Source of the DNA: DASUPK01 sp036505735
Lineage (GTDB): Bacteria; Actinomycetota; Thermoleophilia; Solirubrobacterales; 70-9
NCBI GenBank assembly: GCA_036505735.1
Contig: DASXSZ010000110.1
Span: forward strand, 1-22,468
Reading direction: 5' to 3'
DNA: 22,468 nt
The position numbers and the translations under genes are program-made. Positions 7,438-15,422 of the stretch are shown piece after piece (within the stretch, counting starts at the first letter, position 1; each line of letters starts with the position of its first letter). The notes beneath the pieces were generated by a model. That model made no database searches. It was not told where the DNA came from and saw only the letters and a program-made list of their open reading frames with translations.

Positions 7438-7875
7438 ATGGCCCCGGCGCTGCTCGAACGCCATCTGCTGCGCGCCCGCGACCTGGTCGACAGCCGCTAT
7501 TCGGAACCGCTCGACCTGAAGGCTCTTGCTCGGGCGGCGCACGTCTCGCCGCGGCACTTCAGCCGCAGCTTCCGCCGTGTCTTCGGCGAAACGCCCTACC
7601 AGTACCTGCTCAGCCGTCGCCTCGAGCGCGCCAGACACCTGCTGCGTACCACCGATCTGAGCGTCGCCGAGATCTGCCTCGCGGTCGGCTTCACCAGCGT
7701 CGGGTCCTTCACCACGACCTTCACCCGTCACGTCGGGGTCTCCCCGACCACCTATCGAAAGGCATACCGCGGTCCCTCGGAGGCCGACCGGATCCCGCTC
7801 TGCTTCGCGATGGCCTGGTCGAGGCGGGCTGGAGATGGCGCGTTTCGAGAAGACAGCCGTTCGCCGGCTGACTAG
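7438..7875 (+). CDS. AraC-family transcriptional regulator, DNA-binding domain only
   Basis: 145 residues consisting almost wholly of the two-helix-turn-helix AraC module: SEPLDLKALARAAHVSPRHFSRSFRRVFGETPYQYL (about 21-56) and LSVAEICLAVGFTSVGSFTTTFTRHVGVSPTTYRKAYR (about 74-111). There is no N-terminal ligand-binding domain, so it either senses through its short C-terminal tail or acts constitutively. The VOC protein gene starts 42 bases downstream on the same strand. Short AraC regulators are often paired with VOC-fold proteins, so control of that neighbour (and itself) is likely. The start is the ATG at 7438, 18 bases after the response-regulator stop. Confidence 0.88.
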   Translation: MAPALLERHLLRARDLVDSRYSEPLDLKALARAAHVSPRHFSRSFRRVFGETPYQYLLSRRLERARHLLRTTDLSVAEICLAVGFTSVGSFTTTFTRHVGVSPTTYRKAYRGPSEADRIPLCFAMAWSRRAGDGAFREDSRSPAD

Positions 7876-7917
7876 GGTCGGCGTCGCCCTTCAGATCCGG
7901 CCGAAAGGAGCGAAGAG

Positions 7918-8376
7918 ATGATCGACGCGATCTCCCACCTCAACGTCTGGGTGGACGACCAGGACGAGGCGAAGTCCTTCTACACGGAGAAGCTCGGCTT
8001 CGAGGTGCGCCAGGACAACACACTCGACGAGTTCGGCGGCTACCGCTGGCTCACCGTCGGACCTGCCGATCAGCCCGACGTCAGCGTCATCCTGAGCGCG
8101 CCCGTCCCCCCGGCACTCGACCCCAAGAGCGCCAAGAAGGTGATGTCGCTGGTCGCCAGCGGCGCGATGGGACCGGGCATCCTCCGAACGGCGGACTGCC
8201 GCAAGACCTGCAAGGAGCTCGAGCAGCGGGGCGTAGAGCTCTCTCAGCAGCCGGACGAACGCTTCTACGGGATCGACGCGGCGCTGCGCGACCCGTCCGG
8301 GAACGAGTGGCGGGTGGTGCAGCCGATCGAGTTCGATCCGGAGACCCTGCAGCGGGCGCAGGCAAACGGCGGCTGA
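7918..8376 (+). CDS. VOC-family (glyoxalase/bleomycin-resistance fold) protein
   Basis: 152 residues with the paired beta-alpha-beta3 glyoxalase fold: ISHLNVWVDDQDEAKSFYTEKLGFEVR at the start and ALRDPSGNEWRVVQP near the end. His7 is in the usual position of the first metal ligand. The usual terminal Glu ligand after GN is not obvious (GNEWRVV), so catalysis is not assured. VOC proteins act on electrophilic or oxidised small molecules or sequester drugs; the substrate is unknown. A good AAAGGAG (7904-7910) precedes the ATG by 7 bases. It is probably regulated by the adjacent AraC-type protein and is convergent with the HAD phosphatase gene. Confidence 0.88.
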   Translation: MIDAISHLNVWVDDQDEAKSFYTEKLGFEVRQDNTLDEFGGYRWLTVGPADQPDVSVILSAPVPPALDPKSAKKVMSLVASGAMGPGILRTADCRKTCKELEQRGVELSQQPDERFYGIDAALRDPSGNEWRVVQPIEFDPETLQRAQANGG

Positions 8377-8393
8377 GCGTGTGCGGCCCGCCT

Positions 8394-9068
8394 CTAGAGC
8401 AGCGGCAGTCCCTCGCGGAGCGAGCTGACCGCAGCGTCCGCCCCCGCTTCGAGCAGCTCGTCCACTGTGAACTCCCCGGTCGCCACGCCAACGACCCGGA
8501 TGCCCGCGCCGTGGCCCGCCTCGACGTCGCGCGGGGTATCGCCGCACGAGAAACAGCGCTCCAGGTCGAGCGTGTCGCCTGACACCAACTCGGCCCGCTC
8601 GAGCGCCTTCCTGGTCAGCTCGATGCGGTCGGGCGAGTCCGAGCCGTAGCCGCCGAAGGAGAAGAAGCGGTTGAGGTTCGCGCGGGCGAGCTTGATGTGG
8701 GCCGCCTCCTCGACGTTCCCGGTGGTGAGGCCGAGCAACACGCCCTCGTCGATCAGGCGCTCGAGCAGCTCCACGACCCCCTCCTGGACCACAAAGCCAG
8801 GGGAGTTCTCGACCTCCTCGGGCAGATGGTCGAGCCGGCGCCGCATCAGCGCGTCGGCCTCCTCCTGGGTCGGCTCGCGGCCGATCGCCTTCTCGAATAC
8901 CACCCGGCCGACCTCGGGATCGGGCACGCCCTTGCCGGTCACCGCCGGGACGTCGACGTCCACGTCCTGGAGCTCCTTGAAGGACCGCTTCCAGGCCCTG
9001 TCGCTGGCGCCGCCGGTGCTGATCAGGGTGCCGTCGATGTCGAAGAGGACTGCCTGCGTGTCAGGCAC
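8394..9068 (-). CDS. HAD-superfamily hydrolase (phosphoglycolate phosphatase-like)
   Basis: 224 residues. HAD motif I is FDIDGTL with nucleophile Asp10 and acid/base Asp12. Motif II is in LGLTTGN, and the C-terminal acidic motif is CGDTPRDVEAG. A helical cap lies between motifs I and II (about 20-90), as in the phosphoglycolate/beta-phosphoglucomutase-like subclass. The enzyme probably dephosphorylates a small phosphorylated metabolite. It is the last gene of the tkt-tal-pgi run and its start overlaps the pgi stop by 8 bases, so a role in sugar-phosphate housekeeping or repair is plausible but unproven. Confidence 0.88.
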   Translation of the reverse strand: MPDTQAVLFDIDGTLISTGGASDRAWKRSFKELQDVDVDVPAVTGKGVPDPEVGRVVFEKAIGREPTQEEADALMRRRLDHLPEEVENSPGFVVQEGVVELLERLIDEGVLLGLTTGNVEEAAHIKLARANLNRFFSFGGYGSDSPDRIELTRKALERAELVSGDTLDLERCFSCGDTPRDVEAGHGAGIRVVGVATGEFTVDELLEAGADAAVSSLREGLPLL

Positions 9069-10692
9069 GGTCGTTCCGGTAGCGCCGGATCAGGTTGTTG
9101 GTCGAGCTGTCGTGCTCGAGCTTCGGCTCCTCGGCGGCCTGCAGCTGGGGAATGATGTTCACGGCCAGCACCTTGCCGAGCTCGACGCCCCATTGATCGA
9201 AGGAATCGATCCCCCAGATCGCGCCCTGGGTGAAGACGCTGTGCTCGTAGAGCGCAACCAGTGAACCGAGCGTGTGCGGGGTGAGGCGCTCGGCCAGAAT
9301 CACGTTCGAGGGGCGGTTCCCCTCCATCACCCGGTGCGGCACGATCGCCTCGGGCGTGCCCTCCTCGAGGACCTGCTCGGGCGTCTTGCCGAAGGCGAGC
9401 GCCTCGGGCTGCGCGAAGACATTCGACATCAGCAGGTCGTGGTGGTCGCCCAGGGGGTTCAGCGACCTCATGAACCCGATGAAGTCGCACGGGATCAGCC
9501 TCGTCCCCTGGTGGATCAGCTGGTAGAAGGAGTGCTGGCCGTTGGTCCCCGGCTCGCCCCAGAAGATCGCGCCGGTGTCGTAGTCCACATGGGCGCCGTC
9601 GACGGTGACGTGCTTGCCGTTCGACTCCATCGTGAGCTGCTGCAGGTAGGCCGCGAAGCGATGCAGGTACTGGTCATACGGGAGCACCGCGACCGTCTGC
9701 GCGCCGAAGAAGTCGCCGTACCAGACGGCGAGCAGGCCCAGGATGGAGGGCAGGCTCTCGCCGATAAGGGTCTCGGCGAAGTGCTCATCGACGGCATGGA
9801 AGCCCGCCAGCATCTCGTCGAATGCCTCAGGGCCGATCGCGAGCATGGTGGACAGGCCGATCGCCGAATCCATCGAGTACCGCCCCCCCACCCAGTCCCA
9901 GAACCCGAACATGTTGTCGGTGTCGATGCCGAACTCGGCCACCCCCTTGGCGTTGGTCGAGACGGCCACGAAGTGCTTCGCGATCGCCTCCTCGGAGCCG
10001 AGCTTCGCCAGCGCCCAATCGCGGGCCGTCCTGGCGTTGGTCATCGTCTCGAGAGTCGTAAACGTCTTCGAGGAGATCACGAACAGGGTCTCCTCCGGGT
10101 CGAGGTCCCTGGTCTTCTCCGCGAAATCGGTGCCGTCCACGTTGGAGACGAACCGGAAGGTCATCTCCCTCCGCGAGTAGTGCCGAAGCGCCTCGTAGGC
10201 CATCACCGGCCCGAGATCGGATCCCCCGATACCGATGTTGATCACGTTGCGGATCGGCTTGCCGGTGTGGCCCTTCCAATCCTCCGAGCGGATCCGCTCG
10301 GAGAAGGCCGACATCCGCCCGAGCACCCCGTGGACCTGCTTGACGACATCCTCGCCGTCGACGATCAGGGAGCGCTCCTTCGGCATCCGCAGGGCCACAT
10401 GCAGCACGGCCCGGTCCTCGGAGACGTTGATGTGCTCGCCCCGGAACATCGCGTCGCGGCGCGTTCCCACGCCGCATTCGTCGGCGAGCTGCCCGAGCAG
10501 CCTCAGGGTCTCGTCCGTGATCCGGTTCTTCGAGTAGTCGAGAAAGAGCCCGGCCCCCTGGGCGACGAGCCGCTCGCCGCGGCCGGGGTCCTCGGCAAAG
10601 AGGTCGCGCAGGTGCCGGTCCTTGATCTCGGCGTAGTGCTGCTCGAGCGCCTTCCAGGCCTCCTGTTTGCGGAGCTGCGGTTCGGAGCTCAC
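9061..10692 (-). CDS. pgi: Glucose-6-phosphate isomerase
   Basis: 543 residues, full length for the family. It interconverts glucose-6-phosphate and fructose-6-phosphate in the cytosol, linking glycolysis to the pentose phosphate pathway. Visible signatures are NIGIGGSDLGP (sugar-phosphate binding), WDWVGGRYSMDSAIGLS (PROSITE-like signature 1) and GIDSFDQWGVELGK (signature 2). Catalytic residues are in GEPGTNGQHSF (Glu), LIHQGT (His) and GVELGK (Lys). The start is GTG at 10692, 30 bases after the tal stop. There is no Shine-Dalgarno, and an inverted repeat overlaps the start codon (see separate entry). It is transcribed with tkt, tal and the HAD phosphatase. Confidence 0.96.
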   Translation of the reverse strand: MSSEPQLRKQEAWKALEQHYAEIKDRHLRDLFAEDPGRGERLVAQGAGLFLDYSKNRITDETLRLLGQLADECGVGTRRDAMFRGEHINVSEDRAVLHVALRMPKERSLIVDGEDVVKQVHGVLGRMSAFSERIRSEDWKGHTGKPIRNVINIGIGGSDLGPVMAYEALRHYSRREMTFRFVSNVDGTDFAEKTRDLDPEETLFVISSKTFTTLETMTNARTARDWALAKLGSEEAIAKHFVAVSTNAKGVAEFGIDTDNMFGFWDWVGGRYSMDSAIGLSTMLAIGPEAFDEMLAGFHAVDEHFAETLIGESLPSILGLLAVWYGDFFGAQTVAVLPYDQYLHRFAAYLQQLTMESNGKHVTVDGAHVDYDTGAIFWGEPGTNGQHSFYQLIHQGTRLIPCDFIGFMRSLNPLGDHHDLLMSNVFAQPEALAFGKTPEQVLEEGTPEAIVPHRVMEGNRPSNVILAERLTPHTLGSLVALYEHSVFTQGAIWGIDSFDQWGVELGKVLAVNIIPQLQAAEEPKLEHDSSTNNLIRRYRNDRA

Positions 10693-10713
10693 GCGCGGCA
10701 GCCTAACCGCGCG
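10692..10713 (-). promoter_or_regulatory. Stem-loop between tal and pgi overlapping the pgi start
   Basis: A perfect 7-bp inverted repeat CGCGCGG / CCGCGCG with an 8-base loop lies in the 30-base tal-pgi gap and takes in the first base of the pgi GTG. It is very GC-rich and is not followed by a T-run, so it is a poor intrinsic terminator. In RNA it could stall or attenuate readthrough, protect an mRNA end, or limit initiation at pgi. Function is inferred from position only. Confidence 0.4.
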
Positions 10714-10722
10714 GGCCCGTGG

Positions 10723-11799
10723 TCAGGCGGCCAATCGCTCCGATTCCGACTTGATCGTGTCGAGCAGGTCCGTCCAGGACTTGACGAAGGCCTCGGCGCC
10801 TTCCTTCTGGAGGCGGAGGGCCAGCTCGTCGGTGTCGATGCCGGCGTCGCGATGGGCCTGCATCACCTGCTCGAAGTCGCCGCCGTCGGCAGGCAGCGGG
10901 TCGCCGACTGTTCCGTGGTCCGCGAACGCACGCAGAGTCTTGTCGGGCATCGTGTTGATCGTGTCCGGCGCGGCGAACGCGTCTATGTAGAGCGTGTCCG
11001 AGGCCTCCGGGTCCTTCGTGCCGGTGCTGGCGAAGAGGAGGCGCTGCAGCGGCGCACCCTTGGCGGCCAATCCCTTCCAGCGGTCGGATTCGAGCATCTC
11101 CCTCCAGGCGCGGTAGGTGCTCTTGCCGACCGCGATCCCCAGTGTGTTCTTGATCTCGTCCGGGACGTCGTCATGGACGGCGACATCCCAGCGGCTGACG
11201 AACAGCGACAGAACCGAGTGCAGGTCGGGCACGAGCCCCGCCTCGATCCGCCGCTCTAACCCCTTCATGTAGGCGTCGGCCGCCGCCATCGTCTGATCGG
11301 CGGAGAAGAGCAGCGTGACGTTGATCGGCACCCCGGCGAAGATCGACTCCTCGATCGCGGGCAGGCCCTCCGGGGTCCCCGGAATCTTGATGAAGATGTT
11401 GTCCGCGGCACGGCCGTGCAGATCAGCGGCCTGCTGGATCGTCTTGCCAGTGTCGTAGGCGAGCAGGGGCGAGACCTCGAGCGAGACGTAGCCGTCCATT
11501 CGATCGGTCTCCCGGTGGATCGGCTCGAACAGCTTCGCGGCGCGCAGGATGTCGGTCAGCGCCAGCTCGAAGAACAGGTCCTCGCTCTCGAGGCCCTGGC
11601 CCCGGAGCTCGGTGATCTGCGCGTCATATGTGTCGCCGCCGCTGATCGCCTTGTCGAAGATGGTCGGGTTGGAGGTCTGACCGCTGACCGAGAGCTCGTC
11701 GATGTAGCCCTTCAGCGTCCCGTCGTCGAGCATCGTGCGGGTGATGTTGTCGAGCCACAGGCTCTGACCGAGCTCGTGTAGCTGTTTGGTGGGCTTCAT
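10723..11799 (-). CDS. tal: Transaldolase
   Basis: 358 residues, the length of actinobacterial-type transaldolases. It transfers dihydroxyacetone units between sugar phosphates in the non-oxidative pentose phosphate pathway. The Schiff-base Lys is Lys138 in NIFIKIPGTPEGLPAI; NPTIF (44-48) and YVSLEVSPLLAYDT (104-117) are further family blocks. The ATG at 11799 overlaps the tkt stop (ATGA), so tkt and tal are translationally coupled. The frame is open further upstream, but that sequence is an out-of-frame shadow of tkt. pgi follows 30 bases downstream. Confidence 0.95.
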   Translation of the reverse strand: MKPTKQLHELGQSLWLDNITRTMLDDGTLKGYIDELSVSGQTSNPTIFDKAISGGDTYDAQITELRGQGLESEDLFFELALTDILRAAKLFEPIHRETDRMDGYVSLEVSPLLAYDTGKTIQQAADLHGRAADNIFIKIPGTPEGLPAIEESIFAGVPINVTLLFSADQTMAAADAYMKGLERRIEAGLVPDLHSVLSLFVSRWDVAVHDDVPDEIKNTLGIAVGKSTYRAWREMLESDRWKGLAAKGAPLQRLLFASTGTKDPEASDTLYIDAFAAPDTINTMPDKTLRAFADHGTVGDPLPADGGDFEQVMQAHRDAGIDTDELALRLQKEGAEAFVKSWTDLLDTIKSESERLAA

Positions 11800-13859
11800 C
11801 GTCCTAGAACCTCCTCGGCCACCTGGGCCACCTTGTCTGGTGTAAAGCCGAACTTCGTCTGTACGTCCTTGAGCGGTGCGGAAGAGCCGAAGGTGTGCAT
11901 TCCGATCTTCGCGCCCTCGGGACCCACGAACCTGTCCCAACCGAGGGTAGAGGCCTCCTCGACGGACACCCGAGCCGTGATCGCGGGAGGCAGGACCTCG
12001 TCGCGATAGCCCTGCTCCTGGCGCTCGAAGAGCTCCCAGCAGGGCATGCTGACCACGCGGGAGCGCACGCCGTCCGCGACGAGCTGCTCGTGGGCCTCGA
12101 CGGTCAGCGCCACCTCGCTGCCGGTCGCGATCAGGATCACCTCCGGGTCTGAGCCGTCCGGGTCCGCGAGCACGTAGCCCCCGCGCCGCAGGCCCTCGGC
12201 CGACGTGTAACGGCTGCGATCGAGGATGGGGACGTCCTGCCGGGTGAGGACGAGCGCCACCGGCTGGTGGGTCCGGTCGAGCGCCGCCCGCCACGCCTCA
12301 GCGACCTCGTTGGCGTCCGCGGGTCGGATCACGTCGAGGCCTGGGATCGCCCGCAGGGAGGCGAGCTGCTCCACCGGCTGGTGGGTCGGGCCATCCTCGC
12401 CCAGCCCGATCGAGTCGTGGGTGAAGAGGTGGATCACCGGGAGCTCCATCAGGGCGGAGAGCCGGATCGCGGGGCGGGCGTAGTCGGAGAAGGTCAGATA
12501 GGTGGACCACAGGGGCCGCAGCTTCGAGAGCGACATCCCGTTCGAGATCGCGGCTGACTCGTGCTCCCGGATGCCGTAGTGGAACTGGCGACCCTCCCGC
12601 GCGTGCGGCTCGAATGGCTTGCTGCCGTCGAGCTCGACGGAGTTGGAGCCGGTCAGATCGGCCGCGCCCGGCAGCAGCCAGGGGACCTTGGCGGCCACCG
12701 CGTTCTCCACCTTGTTGGAGGCCTTGCGGGTTGCGGTGCCCTTCTCGTCCGCGTCGAAGCTCGGGATTTGGTCATCCCAGCCTTCGGGAAGCTCACGGCG
12801 CTGCATGGCCTCCCAGTGCGCGGCGAGCTGGGGCTCATCGGAGCGATAGGACTCGAAGAGCTCGTTCCACTTCCCGCTCAGCTCCGCGCCCCGCTTGCCG
12901 ATCACCTCGGCGAAGTGCTCGGTGACGCCGTCCGGGACCAGGAACTCGGCGTCTTCGGGCCAGCCGTAGAAGCGCTTCGTCTCCTTGACCTCCTCGTCGC
13001 CGAGCGGCTCGCCGTGCGCCTCGGCCGTGTCCTGCTTCGTCGGCGCTCCGTAGCCGATGTGCGAGTCGACGACGATCAGGGTCGGGCGGTCCTGCTCGGC
13101 TCGGAAGTTGTCGAAGCCCCGGGCGATCATCTCGAGGTCGTTGGCGTCCTCGACCCGGGTGACGTTCCACTGGTATCCCTCGAAGCGAGCCTGGACGTCG
13201 TCCTCATAGGTGATTGAGGTGTGCCCGTCGATGGTGATGTGGTTGTTGTCGTAGACCCAGCAGAGGTTGGAGAGCTTCTGGTGGCCGGCGAACGACGCGG
13301 CCTCGTTCGAGACGCCCTCCATCAGGCAGCCGTCGCTGGCGATCGCGTAGACGTTGAAGTCGAAGAGCTCGGCGCCGGGGCGGTTGAAGTAGGCCGCCTG
13401 CCAGACCGAGGCGACGGCCATGCCGACGCTGGTCGCGATCCCCTGGCCGAGCGGCCCCGTCGTGGTCTCGACCCCGGAGGTCCAGCGGTACTCGGGGTGA
13501 CCCGGGCACTTGGAGTCCAACTGGCGGAAGTTCTTGATGTCCTCGAGACTGACCGCCGGCGTCCCCTCGACCTCATAGTCGGGATCGACCGCCTTGACGC
13601 CGGTCAGGAAGAGCAGCGAATAAAGGAGCATCGAGGCGTGGCCGGCCGACAGCACGAAGCGGTCGCGGTTGGGCCAGATCGGGTCCGCGGGGTCGAAGCG
13701 CAGATAGCGTTGCCAGAGCACGTACGCGAGCGGAGCCATCGACATCGGCGTGCCGGGGTGGCCGGAGTTCGCCTTCTGGATCGCGTCCATCGACAGGGTC
13801 CGGATGGTGTTGATGCAGAGCTGATCGATGTCCGTCTGCTGCTCGGCTGTCGCCGCCAT
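11796..13859 (-). CDS. tkt: Transketolase
   Basis: 687 residues, full length. A thiamine-diphosphate enzyme that moves two-carbon ketol units between sugar phosphates. Visible: NSGHPGTPMSMAPLAY (31-46), the TPP/metal segment SDGCLMEGVSNEA (176-188, with Ser where many enzymes have the first Gly of GDG) ending in YDNNHITIDG, the pyrimidine-domain IREHESAAISNGMSL with catalytic Glu, and HDSIGLGEDGPTHQPVEQLASLRAIP. The start is the ATG at 13859; the upstream extension of the open frame is antisense to rpiA and is rejected. A TAGGAT box ends 7 bases before the ATG, so the mRNA is probably leaderless. First gene of tkt-tal-pgi-HAD, divergent from rpiA. Confidence 0.96.
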   Translation of the reverse strand: MAATAEQQTDIDQLCINTIRTLSMDAIQKANSGHPGTPMSMAPLAYVLWQRYLRFDPADPIWPNRDRFVLSAGHASMLLYSLLFLTGVKAVDPDYEVEGTPAVSLEDIKNFRQLDSKCPGHPEYRWTSGVETTTGPLGQGIATSVGMAVASVWQAAYFNRPGAELFDFNVYAIASDGCLMEGVSNEAASFAGHQKLSNLCWVYDNNHITIDGHTSITYEDDVQARFEGYQWNVTRVEDANDLEMIARGFDNFRAEQDRPTLIVVDSHIGYGAPTKQDTAEAHGEPLGDEEVKETKRFYGWPEDAEFLVPDGVTEHFAEVIGKRGAELSGKWNELFESYRSDEPQLAAHWEAMQRRELPEGWDDQIPSFDADEKGTATRKASNKVENAVAAKVPWLLPGAADLTGSNSVELDGSKPFEPHAREGRQFHYGIREHESAAISNGMSLSKLRPLWSTYLTFSDYARPAIRLSALMELPVIHLFTHDSIGLGEDGPTHQPVEQLASLRAIPGLDVIRPADANEVAEAWRAALDRTHQPVALVLTRQDVPILDRSRYTSAEGLRRGGYVLADPDGSDPEVILIATGSEVALTVEAHEQLVADGVRSRVVSMPCWELFERQEQGYRDEVLPPAITARVSVEEASTLGWDRFVGPEGAKIGMHTFGSSAPLKDVQTKFGFTPDKVAQVAEEVLGR

Positions 13860-13892
13860 CGCCACGATCCTACGACTAGTGTGCTCCGGGAA
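13860..13892. promoter_or_regulatory. Compact divergent promoter between tkt and rpiA
   Basis: Only 33 bases separate the tkt ATG (13859) from the chosen rpiA GTG (13893). On the minus strand TAGGAT (13872-13867) is 7 bases from the tkt ATG, the spacing expected if transcription starts at the A of ATG. On the plus strand TAGTGT (13877-13882) ends 10 bases before rpiA GTG 13893. The -35 regions would lie inside the opposite coding sequence, and I see no convincing TTGAC match for either. The two promoters overlap, so they probably compete or are co-regulated. Confidence 0.45.
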
Positions 13893-14552
13893 GTGGCCGA
13901 CCCAAACCTCGACGCCGAAAAGAAGGTCGCCGCCGAGGCAGCGGCCGAGCTCGTCTCCGACGGGATGAGGGTCGGACTGGGGAGCGGGTCGACCGTCGCG
14001 CACCTGCTGCCCGCGATCGCCGCTCGGGGCCTGAGCGATCTGCGCAGCGTGGCCACCTCCGTGGCGACCGAGGAGCAGGCCCGGAAGCTGGGCATCCCGG
14101 TCGAGGGCTTCGATCGGCTGGACCGCCTCGACATCGCGATCGACGGCGCCGACCAGGTCGCGCCCGATCATTGGCTGGTCAAGGGCGGCGGTGGCGCGCA
14201 TACGCGGGAGAAGATCGTGGCAGCCACGGCCGAGCGCTTCGTCGTGATCGCGGACTCCTCGAAGACGGTGGCGCGGATCGCAGCGCCGATCCCGCTCGAG
14301 CTGCACCGCTTCGGCCTCGCCTCGACGCTGGCCCGGATCACGGCGGAGCTCGGCGAGGTCGTTGTGCGCCCCGACACTCCGCCCAGCCCCGACGGCGGCG
14401 TGATCGCGGACTACCGCGGCCCCGTCCACGAGCCGGGCGAGCTCGCCGCGCGCCTCGCGGTGATGCCCGGGGTGGTCGATCACGGCCTGTTCCCGTCGGG
14501 AATGGTCAGCGCGGTGCTGGTCGGACGCGGCGGCAATGTGGAGCGTGCCTAG
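13893..14552 (+). CDS. rpiA: Ribose-5-phosphate isomerase A
   Basis: 219 residues from GTG 13893 (VADPNLDAEKK...). It interconverts ribose-5-phosphate and ribulose-5-phosphate. Active-site features align with E. coli RpiA at a constant +3 offset: GLGSGST (28-34, phosphate loop), Asp84 and Asp87 in IDGADQV, Lys97 in WLVKGGGG and Glu106 in HTREKIVA. A second in-frame GTG at 13881 would add four residues (VLRE). I prefer 13893 because 13881 falls inside the likely -10 box and neither has a usable Shine-Dalgarno. It is divergent from tkt, completing the non-oxidative pentose phosphate set here except ribulose-5-phosphate 3-epimerase. Confidence 0.92.
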   Translation: MADPNLDAEKKVAAEAAAELVSDGMRVGLGSGSTVAHLLPAIAARGLSDLRSVATSVATEEQARKLGIPVEGFDRLDRLDIAIDGADQVAPDHWLVKGGGGAHTREKIVAATAERFVVIADSSKTVARIAAPIPLELHRFGLASTLARITAELGEVVVRPDTPPSPDGGVIADYRGPVHEPGELAARLAVMPGVVDHGLFPSGMVSAVLVGRGGNVERA

Positions 14553-14564
14553 GCTGGTCCGCCG

Positions 14565-15413
14565 ATGCCGTTCCTGAGCACGCCTAACGGGCGCAAGCTC
14601 GCCTGGCGGGAGCAGGGCGCCGGCCCGCCGCTCCTCCTCCATCCCGGCGGACCCGGCTGCTCCTCGCGCTACTTCGGGGAGCTGGCCGAGTTGGCCGCCG
14701 AGCGCACGCTGCTCCTGCTGGATCCCCGGGGCACCGGGGACTCGGACCGCCCGGCCGAGCCCTCCCGCTACGACCTCGAGGACTACGCGGCGGACATCGA
14801 GGAAGTGCGCACGCACCTGCGCATCGACCGCCTCGATGTGCTCGGGCACTCGCACGGCGGCTTCGTGGCGATCAACTGGGCGGGCAACCACCCCGACCGG
14901 GTCGGACGTCTGGTGCTCGCCAGCACGACGCCGCGCTTCACGGATGAGATCCGGGAGGCGAGGGCGCAACGCATCGAGTCGCATCGAGGCCGGCCGTACT
15001 TCGAGGACGCGCTGGCAGCGCTCGAGATCCATCAGCGGGGCGGCTACTCAAGCGATGGGGAGCTGGCGGACCTGTTCGTGCGTGACTGGCAGCTGCAGAT
15101 CGCGCCCGAGATCGACTATGACCCGATACGCGAGGGGCTCTCGCGCGCCGGCAACAACGCCGACGCACTGCGCCACTTCAACGACCGGGTCGCCGGGGGC
15201 ATGGATCAGCGGGCGCTGCTCGAGCGCATCGGGGCACCGACGCTGGTGCTCGCCGCCGAGCTGGATCCGTTCGCCGCCGCAGCAGCTGAAACGGCCGACC
15301 ACCTACCCCATGCGTCGCTCGTCGTCCTGCCCGGGGCCGACCACTTCACCTTTCTCGAGGAGGAGAGCCGGGCGGCCTGGTGCCGAGCGGTTCTCGACTT
15401 CCTCCGATCGTGA
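14565..15413 (+). CDS. Alpha/beta-fold hydrolase (proline iminopeptidase-like)
   Basis: 282 residues of a classical alpha/beta hydrolase. HPGGPGCSSRYF (26-37) is the oxyanion-hole segment, as in prolyl aminopeptidase-like enzymes. DPRGTGDSDRP follows, the nucleophile elbow GHSHGG has Ser96, and Asp234 (AAELDPF) and His260 (PGADHFTF) complete the triad. A cap domain lies at about 125-210. The HGGPG-like motif suggests peptidase or esterase activity, but the substrate cannot be read from sequence. It begins 12 bases after the rpiA stop and may share its transcript. It is convergent with the SDR gene 9 bases beyond. Confidence 0.88.
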   Translation: MPFLSTPNGRKLAWREQGAGPPLLLHPGGPGCSSRYFGELAELAAERTLLLLDPRGTGDSDRPAEPSRYDLEDYAADIEEVRTHLRIDRLDVLGHSHGGFVAINWAGNHPDRVGRLVLASTTPRFTDEIREARAQRIESHRGRPYFEDALAALEIHQRGGYSSDGELADLFVRDWQLQIAPEIDYDPIREGLSRAGNNADALRHFNDRVAGGMDQRALLERIGAPTLVLAAELDPFAAAAAETADHLPHASLVVLPGADHFTFLEEESRAAWCRAVLDFLRS

Positions 15414-15422
15414 GTCGCCTGG

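Noticed and set aside
6568..7731. Minus-strand 387-codon frame opposite the kinase/response-regulator genes
   Set aside because: Low-complexity Asp/Val/Ala/His product antisense to clear REC-LuxR and kinase domains.
10692..10713. Hairpin as an intrinsic terminator between tal and pgi
   Set aside because: There is no T-run after the stem on either strand and pgi lies immediately downstream in the same direction; kept only as a possible regulatory structure.
9274..11259. Plus-strand open frame of 661 codons opposite pgi and tal
   Set aside because: Antisense shadow of two well-recognised enzymes; no family motif, and composition (Arg, Gly, Val, His) is that of a complementary frame.
11800..12294. 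Extended start for transaldolase within tkt
   Set aside because: Sequence before the ATG at 11799 is Pro/Arg-rich and out of frame with tkt; the ATGA overlap and family start mark the true beginning.
13860..15032. N-terminal extension of the tkt frame to 15032
   Set aside because: It would run antisense through rpiA and part of the hydrolase; transketolase family sequence begins at the ATG 13859, which has its own -10 box.
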